A stretch of DNA of 64,000 nucleotides, from positions 14,843,001-14,907,000 of the forward strand of contig NC_057924.1 in the NCBI RefSeq assembly GCF_018873765.1, read 5' to 3'. The translations under genes were made by a program, and so were the position numbers. This document shows positions 10,649 to 20,908 of the stretch, piece after piece. The notes below the pieces were generated by a model. That model was given only the letters and a program-made list of their open reading frames with translations. It ran no database searches and was not told where the DNA came from. The DNA is from Telopea speciosissima. Lineage: Eukaryota > Streptophyta > Magnoliopsida > Proteales > Proteaceae. How positions within the stretch are numbered: position 1 is the first letter of the stretch; every line of letters begins with the position of its first letter.

Positions 10649-12346
10649 ATGGTAGGATTTGAGATTGGCACGGTTCCGTTCAACCCAGATGGCTGGGGTC
10701 CCCCGGAGACGCCCGCAGCACTCCTCGCCAACCACCCAAGCAACGTCCCCTTTGCTCCATTCTCTCGCTCTGAGAAGCTCGGCCGCATTGCAGATTGGAC
10801 TCGCAACTACAACAACCCCTCTCGCGGCAACAAAAACCCCTCCGACGCTGTCTTTGATTTCACCCTAGACGACTCCTCCGCCGCCCTTGCCGCCGATGAC
10901 GATTCCAATTTTCGCCTTGTCGATGGCAAACCGCCACAGCGCCCAAGGTTCGGTCCCAAGTGGCGTTTCCAACAGCAACGCCAACTCCCTCAGCGCCGTG
11001 ACGAAGAGGTCGAAGCCCGCAAGCGCGAGGCCGAGAAGGAACGTGCTCGCCGTGACCGTCTCTACAACCTTAACCGCTCTGGCGCTAATGTCCAACGCCG
11101 TGAAGCTGCTGTCTTCAAGTCCTCTGTCGATATCCAACCCGAATGGACTATGCTCGAGCAGATTCCCTTCTCTACTTTCTCTAAGCTCTCCTTCTCTGTC
11201 CCTGAACCCGAAGATCTCCTCTTCTGCGGTGCTCTCGAGTTCTACGACCGAACCTACGACCGTGTCAATCCAAAGAACGAGAAACGCTTGGAGCGCTTTA
11301 AGAATCGCAACTTCTTCAAGATTACCACCACCGACGATCCCATCATCCGTCGTCTCGCCAATGAGGATAAAGCTACTGTCTTTGCGACCGAGTCTATTCT
11401 TTCTACTCTTATGTGTGCTCCCAGATCGGTTTATTCTTGGGATATTGTGATTCAGCGTGTGGGGAACAAGTTGTTCTTTGATAAGCGTGATGGCTCGCAA
11501 CTTGATCTGTTGTCTGTTAACGAGACGTCGCAGGAGCCCTTGCCGGAAGCTAAGGAAGATATCAATTCTGCATATGCCTTGAGTGTCGAAGCCGCTTATA
11601 TTAACCAGAATTTCTCGCAGCAGGTTTTGGTTAGGGATGGTAATAAAGTTGCTTTTGAGGAGCCTAATCCTTTTGCTGCTGAAGGAGAAGAGGTTGCTTC
11701 TGTTGCTTATCGTTACCGGCGGTGGAAGCTTGATGATGATATGTACCTTGTTGCACGGTGTGAGCTTCAGGGTGCCACAGATGCGAAAGGGCAACAGGCG
11801 TTCTTGACCTTGAATGCCCTTAATGAATTTGATCCCAAGTATTCGGGAGTTGACTGGAGGCAGAAACTGGAAACGCAAAGAGGTGCGGTGTTGGCTACAG
11901 AGCTGAAGAACAATGCGAACAAGCTGGCAAAGTGGACTGCTCAAGCACTGTTGGCAAGTGCAGACATGATGAAGGTGGGTTATGTTTCAAGAGTTCATCC
12001 TCGAGATCACTATAACCATGTTATCTTAGCTGTGGTTGGGTATAAGCCGAGGGAGTTTGCCACACAGATTAATCTGAACACTTCTAACATGTGGGGAATT
12101 GTCAAGTCCATTGTCGATTTGTGCATGAAATTGGATGAGGGAAAATATGTTCTAGTGAAGGACCCATCGAAGCCGCAAGTTAGGATTTATGAGGTTCCTG
12201 CAGATGCATTTGAAAATGATTACGAGGAAGAGCCATTGCCTGAGGAGGAACAGGTGCAGCCGCTGGCGGAGGAGGATGCTAATGGTGGGGAGCCTTTGGC
12301 ATCTGCTAACAATGTGGAGGAGGAGAAGATTGAAGCCGAAGTCTGA
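10649..12346 (+). CDS. TIF3D1: Eukaryotic translation initiation factor 3 subunit D (eIF3d)
   Basis: Single uninterrupted ORF of 565 aa. The start ATG (10649) opens the conserved N-terminus VGFEIGTVPFNPDGWGPPE. Residues about 110-143 form a basic/charged segment (QLPQRRDEEVEARKREAEK). The central and C-terminal part (about 165-520) is the eIF3d fold with recognisable blocks PEDLLFCGALEFYDRTYDRV, ATESILSTLMCAPRSVYSWD and KVGYVSRVHPRDHYNHVIL. The tail (about 525-565) is acidic, as in other eIF3d proteins. In the eIF3 complex this subunit sits at the mRNA entry side of the 40S ribosome and has cap-binding ability in animals (family knowledge). Length is close to other plant copies as I recall them. 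The 5'UTR may contain an intron (a T-rich tract ending ttttag near 10605). A long ORF on the opposite strand here is a shadow of this gene. Confidence 0.97.
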   Translation: MVGFEIGTVPFNPDGWGPPETPAALLANHPSNVPFAPFSRSEKLGRIADWTRNYNNPSRGNKNPSDAVFDFTLDDSSAALAADDDSNFRLVDGKPPQRPRFGPKWRFQQQRQLPQRRDEEVEARKREAEKERARRDRLYNLNRSGANVQRREAAVFKSSVDIQPEWTMLEQIPFSTFSKLSFSVPEPEDLLFCGALEFYDRTYDRVNPKNEKRLERFKNRNFFKITTTDDPIIRRLANEDKATVFATESILSTLMCAPRSVYSWDIVIQRVGNKLFFDKRDGSQLDLLSVNETSQEPLPEAKEDINSAYALSVEAAYINQNFSQQVLVRDGNKVAFEEPNPFAAEGEEVASVAYRYRRWKLDDDMYLVARCELQGATDAKGQQAFLTLNALNEFDPKYSGVDWRQKLETQRGAVLATELKNNANKLAKWTAQALLASADMMKVGYVSRVHPRDHYNHVILAVVGYKPREFATQINLNTSNMWGIVKSIVDLCMKLDEGKYVLVKDPSKPQVRIYEVPADAFENDYEEEPLPEEEQVQPLAEEDANGGEPLASANNVEEEKIEAEV

Positions 12347-12946
12347 GGGTAATTATTATTTTTTTTCTCTCAAGATAATTGTTCATTTCGAACATAATAC
12401 ATGGTTTTATGTTTCTGGATGCTTTGTCCTTAAATTTTATTTTTGTGTTGAGGCTTTTTTGTTTGTTGCTCTTCTTATACTTTCTCTTCAATGAATGAAC
12501 TTATGGTTTGTAGTGCACAGTATTGCTTACGTCAGAAGAAAGATTGATATATTTTCTGTATAAAATTTACTTTCCTTTCAAGAAAGTCTGCAGTTTCAGT
12601 GCTGCACTCTTAAACTAATGTTTTAAGAGTCAATTCTTTAAAGTAAAAACTTTGTGGGATGGTAAAGTAGGGAGAAATATATAACCCAGATGGACGTAGT
12701 AGGTTTGTGATTGAAATTTCAGTAAAAGATTGAAGTCATCCAATTAAAATTGTGAAGGTATGATGGCTTTCTAGGTTTTCTATTAAATGAGTATCTGCGG
12801 TTGTGGTATGATAAAGTAGAGGCCCATAGTGTGTGATGGTGGAAAAAGATGGAATTTATTTGATTTAAATTTCAAATAAGAAAATCTCTCAAACTTGATA
12901 TTGTATAGTTTGAGGGGGGGGTTTGGATGGAATTTTTCGGACCTAG
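12347..12946. other. eIF3d 3' flank
   Basis: T-rich 3'UTR-like sequence directly after the stop. The bases just after the stop (gg|gtaatt) could act as a splice donor for a 3'UTR intron; the only good-looking candidate exon I see is near 18897. No other gene is visible. Confidence 0.4.
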
Positions 12947-12960
12947 AGTTGAGGTGAGTG

Positions 12961-12999
12961 TAGATGGCGGACCTCGGTGCAACAGTATGCCTTTTTTTT
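12961..12999 (+). mobile_element. Mini-SINE: 39-bp internally deleted Au-like SINE with 14-bp target duplication
   Basis: AGTTGAGGTGAGTG (12947-12960) recurs as AGTTGAGGCGAGTG (13000-13013), 13 of 14 identical. The insert has the head of the SINE seen at 17915 (ggcggacctcggtgcaacag, compare 'ggcagacctcagtgcaatgg') joined straight to a SINE-like tail (tgcc plus T8). Body, box B and 3' region are missing. Confidence 0.75.
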
Positions 13000-13029
13000 A
13001 GTTGAGGCGAGTGGAACGGTGGTATAGGA

Positions 13030-13928
13030 CATGGTATCAAGTATCGATACAATATGGACCGATATGGCAGATTTATATCCAGATTGGCCATGTCGATACG
13101 ATACATAAAAAGATATTTATAGTACCGATATGGTGTGGCCTGATTCAGGTCGATATAACACTTGATACACAGGCAAACAAAATCCCAAAAACCCAGTTTT
13201 TGAAAGAAAACTTCTTCCTATTCTTATATTTTTGGCCAAAGCCTAGGTGGATCTCATCTACCCCCAAAATGACATAGAAGTGATTAAGAAAGCAAAATGT
13301 AATGTTAAGGGCATCAAAGTAGAGATCAAACATCAAAGCTGTGGGTTTTAAGTATGTAAATTTTTTTTTTCTTGTTTTTGCTAAGTATCACAACTCAACT
13401 GGAAGACTGACCTAGATTTGTATATCTTAAATAATTTGTGATGTATAATGTATAATTCTGTTTATTGCTAAGTACTTATTATTATAATTACATACTACTT
13501 CAGGTTTGTTCAGTGTGTTATTAGTAGAGCAGTAGATGGTTAACGCGTATATATGTAAGTGTTAACGAATGTTACTTAAGACTTAGTAGTATGTGTTTAC
13601 TTACATATTGTTTGCTTGGTTTGGACCTTTAGAGGTTACTTTGACCCAGTATCCTAATTCACAAATAAAATTTTACCCCAAATATTATTGCTTAATTGCT
13701 TCTTAGTACTTGTTAATAGGTTTGATGTTGCACTTGCTAATGAAGATTTAAATCACATAGATGTTGTGAAGAAAGATAACCTGATATTATTTATTGCTTA
13801 TTTATGGTGCACGGTGGTTAAATGTATCATAAGTATGTCTGCATATCAAAGTGTATCTAGCGTCTCCGATACATCTCTTAAGCCTAGCTGTCCAATACTG
13901 TTGCTTAATACCGATACTTGACACCATG
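13030..13928. mobile_element. hAT-like TIR element, 'GATAC' family
   Basis: The left end CATGGTATCAAGTATCGATAC pairs with the right end ataccgatacttgacaccatg. Flanking 8-mers GTATAGGA (13022-13029) and GTAAAGGA (13929-13936) match at 7 of 8, the size typical of hAT elements. A second copy is at 49076-49320. The interior holds no transposase. A shorter inverted GATAC pair (13030-13169) suggests a MITE within it. Confidence 0.65.
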
Positions 13929-14989
13929 GTAAAGGATTCATTTAGCTCACCTCAAGTAGATGGGATAGGGTATAGTAGAGTTGCATTTTTGTTTTTAATA
14001 ATTTGAGCTGGTGTGGCTTATTACACCTTTTAGGATTTAAAATAGTACAACACTTTATTTTATCACATGCATCTGGGAAAAAGAAGAAGGAACACTTCAT
14101 TTCATTCCATAGCATTTGAAAATGTTGTTTTTACATTACAAAGAAGTGCTGCAAAGAGGTATTTTATGGATTTTCTTGATTAGCAGCACTGTGAATCGAT
14201 GTTTACACAGGAGATATTTTGTGACCCTTTCTCCTTTCATAGGTGTCAGGAGAAAAATATATTGTCAGTATTTAGATCATATTTTCATGCATTATGAGGT
14301 GCTTCTCTGGATATGGTTTCACTTTCCAACCTTATATATAGTTGTTTGTTTCTCGAAGCATCATTGACTTGATTGGGTTAAATAAAGGTGGATTTTCAAG
14401 GGGTTCATGGTAGGGTGCTTGGCAGTTCCTCTTTCAAGCAAATCCTCTCTTTGTTAGGAAATAATATAAAAAATTTAATAGAAACCTTCATTTACATATG
14501 GAATCATTGATAGGATCAAAGTGAAGAGCCCTCACTTGGATTTTGCCTTAAGAAATCTTTTTTGATTGCCATAGTGGATAAGTTGTTTTCTGCATTTTCT
14601 GGCTGGTTTCCGATTTATTAGAATGCCAGGGTGGAGATTGAGGGGCATTTAAGCAAAAGGAGCCCCCCCCCCCCCCTTCTTTTTTTTTAGCTATTTTTTA
14701 ATACTAAGGACTTCAACTCAGGATGCTAGTAATTTTAAGAAAATTGTATCAACCTCTCTCTCTTTCTCTGGGAGGTAGGTAGGTTCTTGGAGAGACTGTA
14801 TTGTTGGAAACCTTATTGTTTGGTCCTTGTCTTGAGTCTTGATATTTGTTTTTTCCCAGTTCAAAACCTGCTAACCATATGGTGGACCCCTGGAGACTTG
14901 TGCCAGTAGTTGGTTCAAAATGAAACATTTCCACAATAGGTAGGATATGGATTCTTCACTTGCCAAGAGTGTTTAATGCAGCTAAGATT

Positions 14990-15185
14990 GTCCAATTGTG
15001 CCAATCGGGCCTCAGAAGACTATATAGATTCTCCTATAGTTATGTTCTATGGATCTAGGGCTTCTTATTTTTGGTTTATTGATGAAATGAACCTCTTTAA
15101 TAAGCCCATATTTTGGGTCTTAATTCTGCTTCAGATTAAGTTTATAGATAAAGTTGTGTGGGTCCCAGGTGTTGTTAAGCGTGTT
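14990..15185 (+). repeat. Dispersed repeat R1, copy 1
   Basis: Shares 'tcttatttttggtttattga', 'cctcttt.ataagcccatatt' and 'aagtttatagataaa' with copies at 15715-15900 and in both arms of the inverted repeat at 16090-17000. It is probably a fragment of one transposon family. No coding frame spans it. Confidence 0.6.
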
Positions 15186-15484
15186 TCTGGTCTTAATTCT
15201 CCCATGTGGTTTAATGTTGATTTTGATGATATAAGATATATTTCACTGCCTTGGTCACCTTGACAACTATAGGAAGAAGAAAGAATTGATTGATTGTCTG
15301 ATTGAAGTTGTGGAACTCCAAGAAAATATTCCAATTGGAGAAATACCACTTGGTCTTGTTTGTAAGGAGATTGAGACGGTTGATTTTCTTCTTCCTCTGT
15401 AGATAACGTTTGGAGGTAGTCTTATTTTTAAGAGAAGCTTTGGGTTGGCATAAAATTAAAGCAAGTGGTTGATGATGCCTCAAG

Positions 15485-15627
15485 CATAGTTGTCACTGTG
15501 CCAAGTCGAACTAAGGGGGTTAGAGGGGGGGGGGGGGAGGGGAAATTAAGGCGACATCAGCAAGGCGCCAGTCTAGACAAAGCTGCCTGGACGCCTGGGT
15601 GTTGCCTAGGTGACACTTTGACAACTG
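15485..15627. mobile_element. Degenerate hAT-type MITE, CATAGTTGTCA family
   Basis: It starts CATAGTTGTCA and ends TTTGACAACTG. The middle contains 'aaggcgccagtctagac' and 'gttgcctaggtgacac', words shared with the clean copy at 16700-16800, and a G homopolymer at about 15525-15538. No matching target duplication was seen. Confidence 0.5.
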
Positions 15628-15714
15628 AGGCATCGAGTGACGTCGATCCTCCTATCCTACAAAACTCGAGGGAGAATGTTTTCAAACAATAAGAATTGAT
15701 GTAGTCAAGATAAT

Positions 15715-15900
15715 TCAATTGGGCCAACTATGTCTCAGAAAATTTGTTTTAACTCATGGTTTGGTTCTATGGACTTTTGGGCTTCTTATTTTTGAGTTTG
15801 TAATGGCCTCTTTTATAAGCCCATATTTGGGGTCTTTTTTTTTATAATACGGGACTAAGTATGTAGATAAGATTGTGTTGTTCCCATGTTAATGTAGATT
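15715..15900 (+). repeat. Dispersed repeat R1, copy 2
   Basis: Diverged copy of 14990-15185: 'gggcttcttatttttgagtt', 'ggcctcttttataagcccat', then 'actaagtatgtagataag'. It lies in the same orientation as copy 1. Confidence 0.55.
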
Positions 15901-16089
15901 GATCAGAGGATCTGCTGGTGGTGGGTTTCTTTAAGATAAAAGGGAAGAGACCGCTTGCATTGGAGCAGTAAGGATTAGGGAAATGGGGAATCTCAAGGAT
16001 GAGAGGTAGGGAGAAGTTGTGGGGAAGAGAAAGAGAAGGGATAGAGAGAAGAAGGAACAACCTTAATATTAATTAAATCATAGTAATCT

Positions 16090-17000
16090 TCCATTTCAAA
16101 TACCATAAATTCATGTAGGATTACAATCCTATTTATAAAGATCAAATAAACTGATTTTAGGGCCCTTAAACCAAATAAACAACCATTCCTCCAAGTCACC
16201 TAAACAAAATTAACTTAAATTGATCAAATACTTTCTTAGAATGCTCCAAACAACATAAACTACTGACTAACAATAAGACATAAAATACTTAATGGAAAAG
16301 GATTCTTTCTAGACTAAACTAACTTAATTGCACATGAGACCTACACATCTTATCTATATACTTATTTCTGTATACAGTAATAAGACCCAAATATGGATTT
16401 ATAAAAGAGGTCTATTACATGAATAAACTCAAAAATAAGAAGCCCAAGGTGTATAGAATCTAACCATGGGCCAAAATAAAGTCTTTCGAGGCCTGATTGT
16501 TCAATTGGGTTAATCAGGTCTCCGAAGACTTTATTTTGACCCATGGTTGGTACTATGCATCTTGAGCGTCTTATTTTTTGGTTTATTGATGTAATGGATC
16601 TCTTTTATAATGCACGGAATTAAGTATATAATAAGATTGTGCGAGTCCCATTCGTTTTTAAGGAAGTTAATTCTAGAAAGAGTTCTTTTTAGTCAAGTGC
16701 ATAGTTGTCAAGGCGTTGCCTAGGTATCCAAGCGCCTTGGTCGCCTTGATTTTGGACCCTCTCCAATGCCTTGGCTCTCCTAGATTCCGTGACAACTATG
16801 GTCAAGTATTGTATGTCTTATTATTAGTCAATAGTTTATGCTGGTTAGAGCCTTCTATAACACGTCTTTGATCAGTTAAAGTTAATTTATTTAGGTAACT
16901 TAAAGGGATAGTTTTGGTTTATGATTTCTAAAGCCTGTTTATTTGGTCTTTATAAATAGGATTATAATCCTACACACATTTATGGATTATGGACTGAGAA
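16090..17000. repeat. Large imperfect inverted repeat, about 0.9 kb, centre near 16500
   Basis: The left arm (about 16090-16497) read on the minus strand matches the right arm (about 16498-17000) over its length: the R1 words next to the centre, then 'gtcttatt.ttagtca.tagtttatg', 'gttaatttt.tttaggt.act', 'tgtttatttggt' and 'tttataaataggattgtaatcctaca'. The right arm is longer because a 101-bp MITE inserted at 16700-16800. No ORF of note. It is a foldback element or two inverted copies of one transposon. Confidence 0.7.
16700..16800. mobile_element. Short hAT-type MITE, CATAGTTGTCA family
   Basis: The termini CATAGTTGTCA and TGACAACTATG are exact inverted repeats. The flanks GTCAAGTG (16692-16699) and GTCAAGTA (16801-16808) match at 7 of 8. 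The 101-bp body has 'aggcgttgcctagg' and 'aagcgccttgg'. It interrupts the right arm of the inverted repeat, so it is younger than that structure. Confidence 0.8.
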
Positions 17001-17028
17001 ATTGGTTTATTTTAAAAGTGAGTTGTGA

Positions 17029-17033
<5 letters not shown>

Positions 17034-17061
<28 letters not shown>
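17034..17061 (+). repeat. CT microsatellite
   Basis: An uninterrupted run of 14 CT/TC units. Confidence 0.95.
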
Positions 17062-17064
<3 letters not shown>

Positions 17065-17262
17065 CGATTCTGGTTTGTATCTCTTTCTTTACTGCGATCG
17101 CATCTCTCTCCTTCCCTAACAGATCGAGTTCTTCTCTCTCTTCATTCAAACCCACCATCAATAGATGGCCACAGGATCTGCTTTAGTGTTCTTTGGTGAT
17201 TTTTTCTTTAGACATGATTCTTCATTTTGTCAATTATATCTTTCTTACTAAAAGAGAGAACA

Positions 17263-17665
17263 GACTCTATCCTGATTTGAATAAGCAAAGGCATCACAGT
17301 GTCAGTTGAGAATAGTAACTACTCTATTGAATACTGCATGCTGCTTATCCAGTTCTTCCATGATCTTCTAGCCACATTTTAAACTGTGTTGATTCCCATG
17401 TTGGGAGACCAGGTTGGGGGGGGGGGGGGGGGAATGTTTACCTCCTGTCTTTATCATGCATGTGACTCTATCCTGATTTGAATAAGCAAAGGCATCACAC
17501 AGTCCGTTGAGAATAGTAACTACTCTATTGAATACTGCATGCTGCTTATCCAGTTCTTCCATGATCTTCTAACCACATTTTAAACTGTGTTGATTCCCAT
17601 GTTGGGAGACCAGGCTTGGGGGGGGGGGGAATGTTTACCTCCTGTCTTTATCATGCATGTATTGC
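17263..17665 (+). repeat. 201-bp tandem duplication with unequal G-tracts
   Basis: The sequence from 'gactctatcctgatttgaat' (17263) repeats from 17464 with only a few differences. The G homopolymer near the end of each unit is 17 long in copy 1 (17416-17432) and 12 long in copy 2 (17618-17629). No coding potential. Confidence 0.85.
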
Positions 17666-17914
17666 ATCATTGAGTTCTCTAAATACTGAGATTATTCTCT
17701 TGCTATTGTATCTGTCAATGTTATCGTATCCATTCCCTATCTTTGATTTAGCTCCAAGGTGGTCTAGCTAGGTGACTTTCTGCAATCAATGGACACTAAA
17801 TATATTGCCACAGCTGGCGGAATTGTTGTATGGGCAGATTTTATGTGACCTTTAATCTTTTCAGTCCTTTCCCTTTCTTCAGAAGATATATATTGAAGAA
17901 TATGATTTAGCAAA

Positions 17915-18082
17915 GAGAGGGCAGACCTCAGTGCAATGGTAAGGTTGCTCCATTGCGACCTAGTGGTCGTCGGTTTGAGTCGGGAAGCAGCCTCTCCATG
18001 AAGCGGGGTTAAGGCTGCATATATTATGACCCTCCCTTGACCCCGCAGTGGCGAGAGCCTTGTGCAATGGGTACACCCTTTT
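17915..18082 (+). mobile_element. Au-like SINE (full-length-like copy)
   Basis: A box A-like segment (cagtgcaatggtaaggttgc, about 17930-17949) and a box B-like segment (ggtttgagtcg, 17972-17982) form a tRNA-type pol III promoter. The body 'gggttaaggctgca' and 'gaccccgcagtggcgagagc' and the end 'caatgggtacacccttt' match the Au SINE family as I recall it. Target duplication: aatatgatttagcaaa (17899-17914) against aatatgattagtaaa (18083-18097), one indel and one substitution. Confidence 0.8.
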
Positions 18083-18097
18083 AATATGATTAGTAAA

Positions 18098-18870
18098 CAA
18101 TATGAAGGTTCTTGGATAGATGATAGTACAAGAGAGAGTCATTGTCTCATTTAGTGAGAGGTCATGGTACAAAAGTTTTATATTAGAAAGTATTTGCTGA
18201 AATTGAAAGAAATTTCTCTCCTTCTGCCTGTATGTTTTATCACATAACAAGGGTCTAGTTGCACATGGGTGGGGGAAGATGGAAATTCTTGGTTGGAGTT
18301 TTTTTTTTCCTGTAGAATCTTAAATTGTTTTTATTCATCATATGAATCTCATACGTATGTAGAAGAATTGTGGAGGTGGCGTATTCTTTACACTCCATTC
18401 TCTCTTCCCTTTCATGTAGTTATCAACTCATTATTGCCTTAGGGAGTGGACACAACCATGGTTGAGCCTGGTGAGGCCCCATTGGGGATGTCCTCGTAGA
18501 TTATGCAGCAGCACTCGTGCAGATATGAATTGCTTCCCCCCCCCCCCCCCCTCTTTTTTTTTGTCATCACGCAAACCACATGCCAATCCCAAAAGGTTAA
18601 CCACCTTTGGGACGGCGGAATGGCGGATATACATAACACACGCTCGATGTTGAACTAAACCCACGTACCCAGTGCAATTTTGCTTTCATCTTTGAACTTC
18701 TATATAACCTGTGCGTAATGCATTTGATGCTGTGATGTTGTGACTGAATCTGTAATATTTCACAAATTAACTTTTGATGAGCTTCTCTTTACTCCTCTGC
18801 CCTACATTATGAAATTTATCTTTTACTTAAAAACTCTTTTTCCACATGTTTCTCCTTGCTGTAGGTAACT
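18098..18870. other. Gene-free spacer
   Basis: Nothing recognisable except a C-run immediately followed by a T-run (about 18536-18560). ORFs on both strands over that run are low-complexity artefacts. Confidence 0.5.
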
Positions 18871-18896
18871 ATTTTGTTGTGGGTTTTGCATTTCAG

Positions 18897-19125
18897 GATC
18901 AGAATACTGAAAGATTGTAGGAACAATTCAGGAGATTTTGGATTAGACAATTCAATACTACGGTTGGTGAGCCTTGAACTAGTCTGCATATTTTTGCTTG
19001 CGGTAGAACTTCTGAGGCCCTATTATTTGGCCAAAAGGGTTGGGACAACGTGGAAGAGGACTTCATTAATTTTGTTTCATCTTTGTTGATTTTGTACTGG
19101 GTTATAAACTGTTTAATTTAGATTA
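18897..19125 (+). other. Possible untranslated exon (candidate eIF3d 3'UTR exon)
   Basis: A good polypyrimidine/acceptor context (gttttgcatttcag) ends at 18896. It is followed by sequence without a long frame that looks like UTR: 'actgaaagattgtaggaaca', ending in T/A-rich text near 19125. The nearest upstream gene on this strand is eIF3d, 6.5 kb away. Transcript data would decide; this is weak evidence. Confidence 0.25.
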
Positions 19126-19201
19126 TAAGAAGATAATGTTAATTGAGTGGATGGACATACATGCGAGGATATACCATTACATGAATTGGGAAATAATTAA
19201 A

Positions 19202-19338
19202 GGGTCGATGTTCTTTATGTTGTAGCGTAGGCTGTGCACAGATACATTTCCACTGTTCAGTGGGCATGGTAGTCATTTCTCGCACTACCATGTGTCTGGG
19301 CGCAGCCTGTGCCCCTGGTGTGGAGAGAATATTTTTCC
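19202..19338. mobile_element. Foldback MITE (family H)
   Basis: The flanks ATAATTAAA (19193-19201) and ATAATTGAA (19339-19347) match at 8 of 9. The inner part shares 'accatgtgtctgggcgcagc' with 5796-5931 and pairs with 'gtaggctgtgcacagata' at its left side. Confidence 0.7.
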
Positions 19339-19347
19339 ATAATTGAA

Positions 19348-20030
19348 TTTGAAATTGAAATTTGTCATCGGGCTAATCCAAACAATCTGCTAGATATTTA
19401 GAGGTTGGATTTACCATATCGATCTTCTACTACACTCTACAGTGAGAGCCGTAGCTGCAATGTATTTCTTTTACCCTGTGATGATAAGAATTCCCCCTGT
19501 TCATTTTCGGGGTTCCAGATTCTCATGAAACCTAAAATGGATTTGTGTCAATGGTTGGAGTATGGTTAAACTGTACAATATTGAAAACCGAACCGATACG
19601 AAGACCTGTATCAGACTGCATTCTTATTTTGGTCCATTTAGTTCCATCGCCGTTACACTGACAGATGCCTAAAACCATGCGTCTCTGTGTTGTGTTTCCT
19701 GATCATGGATTTTGTAATCAGTATTTGGTTGCCCTATTTTTCATTAAAAATTGGATTATTTTACGTGTTTTACACTTGAATTGATACCAATTTCCGATTC
19801 AAGATCGTTCAGGAATTGATATCGGCCTCTACCGATATAAATAATTATCAGCCATGTTTCCGATAGTCATCCGTATTCACATAGTCACAGTTCACACACA
19901 CTGGTCTATGTTGAATTTGGAGAATCTGAATCTGTATTTGACGCGTACAACTTCCCAAGCCTGTCCATAACTACTATACTGAGTCAAATTCGAGTTTGGT
20001 TAAATCTGGTTGACTTAAGGCTTAAGCTGT
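19348..20030. other. Gene-free spacer
   Basis: Contains scattered 'accgatac'-like words (about 19580-19850) that look like another degraded GATAC-family element. Ends could not be placed. No gene. Confidence 0.4.
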
Positions 20031-20036
20031 GTTTGG

Positions 20037-20857
20037 TATACATTCTTGTACTGCATTTGAGGTTGATTTCGTATTTTTGGGCGATAAAGGGCCTGCATGA
20101 TAACACTTCTGTTTTTAGGACATGATTTTATTCCAGAAATGATTTTTTGTATGTCTGTTATTGGGCCATATTTTTTTGCAAAAGTACATGTTTGGTAACG
20201 TATAATAATTTCTATTTCTTAGTGAGAAAAGAAATAGAAACACATATGTTATGCACAATTATTTCTGTTTTTAGAATTTCTATAAAATTTTAAAAAATGC
20301 CATTAAATACCCAAAAATTTGGTGGAGGTTGACATGATGGTGGTGTTGGTGGAGGTGGTGGTGGTGGTAGAGGTGAAAGAGGTGGTGGTGGAGGTGACGT
20401 CGACGGTGGTGGTGGTGGTGGTGGTGGCGGTGGTGGTGGCAGTGGAGGTACTGTTGATGGTTGTGGTTGAAGTTGCATTGACGGTGGTGTTTTATTTTGA
20501 ATATGAAATTACTACTTTGTCCATCAAATTAAGCATGCGCACATTAAAGAGCAACTCCCCCCTTATTTATTCTTTTTATTTTTTGGATTGGATAGAGAAG
20601 CTTCAAATTAGAGTTTTTTTTTTTTTTTTTGTATTTCTCAGCAATTTTTTTTGTCTTGGTTCATTCTCAGGAACAAAAAAATGAACCGAGATTAACAAAC
20701 GGATTTCTCTTAATTTTTTTGTTCCCAAAAACAAAAAAATAGAAAAATAGAAAAACAAAAGTGATATTATGCAGACCTAAAAACTACTATTTTATCATTC
20801 AAGAATGCGAAATCAGCCTAGAATGCTTACCAAACATTGCCTTAGAAATCATTTTCT
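20037..20857. mobile_element. TIR element containing a GGT minisatellite
   Basis: The left end 'tgtttggtatacattc' followed by 'ggttgatttcgtattttt' pairs with the right end (aagaatgcgaaatcagcc, then gaatgcttaccaaaca). The same terminal sequence bounds the smaller element at 23464-23650. The flanking TTA trinucleotides could be a PIF/Harbinger-type duplication, but three bases prove little. No transposase. Confidence 0.5.
20319..20485 (+). repeat. GGT/GGTGGA-rich minisatellite
   Basis: About 165 bp composed mostly of GGT, GGTGGA and GGTGGC units on the plus strand. The Val- or Pro-rich ORFs over it are products of the repeat and not proteins. Many G-pairs make quadruplex-like folding conceivable (inference). 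Confidence 0.85.
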
Positions 20858-20908
20858 TTGTGCTGTCTTAAATAAAGTTGCATGATAAGGTCCACAATCC
20901 ATGACCTA

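Noticed and set aside
10865-11944. 359-aa open frame on the minus strand
   Set aside because: It lies wholly opposite the eIF3d coding sequence; codon structure and conservation belong to the plus strand, and the frame is a by-product of its codon bias.
17915-18082. tRNA gene
   Set aside because: Box A/B-like motifs are present but no cloverleaf can be drawn, and the body and target duplication are those of a SINE.
20290-20684. Proline-rich (minus) and valine-rich (plus) open frames
   Set aside because: They are translations of the GGT minisatellite with no start context, signal peptide or non-repeat domain.
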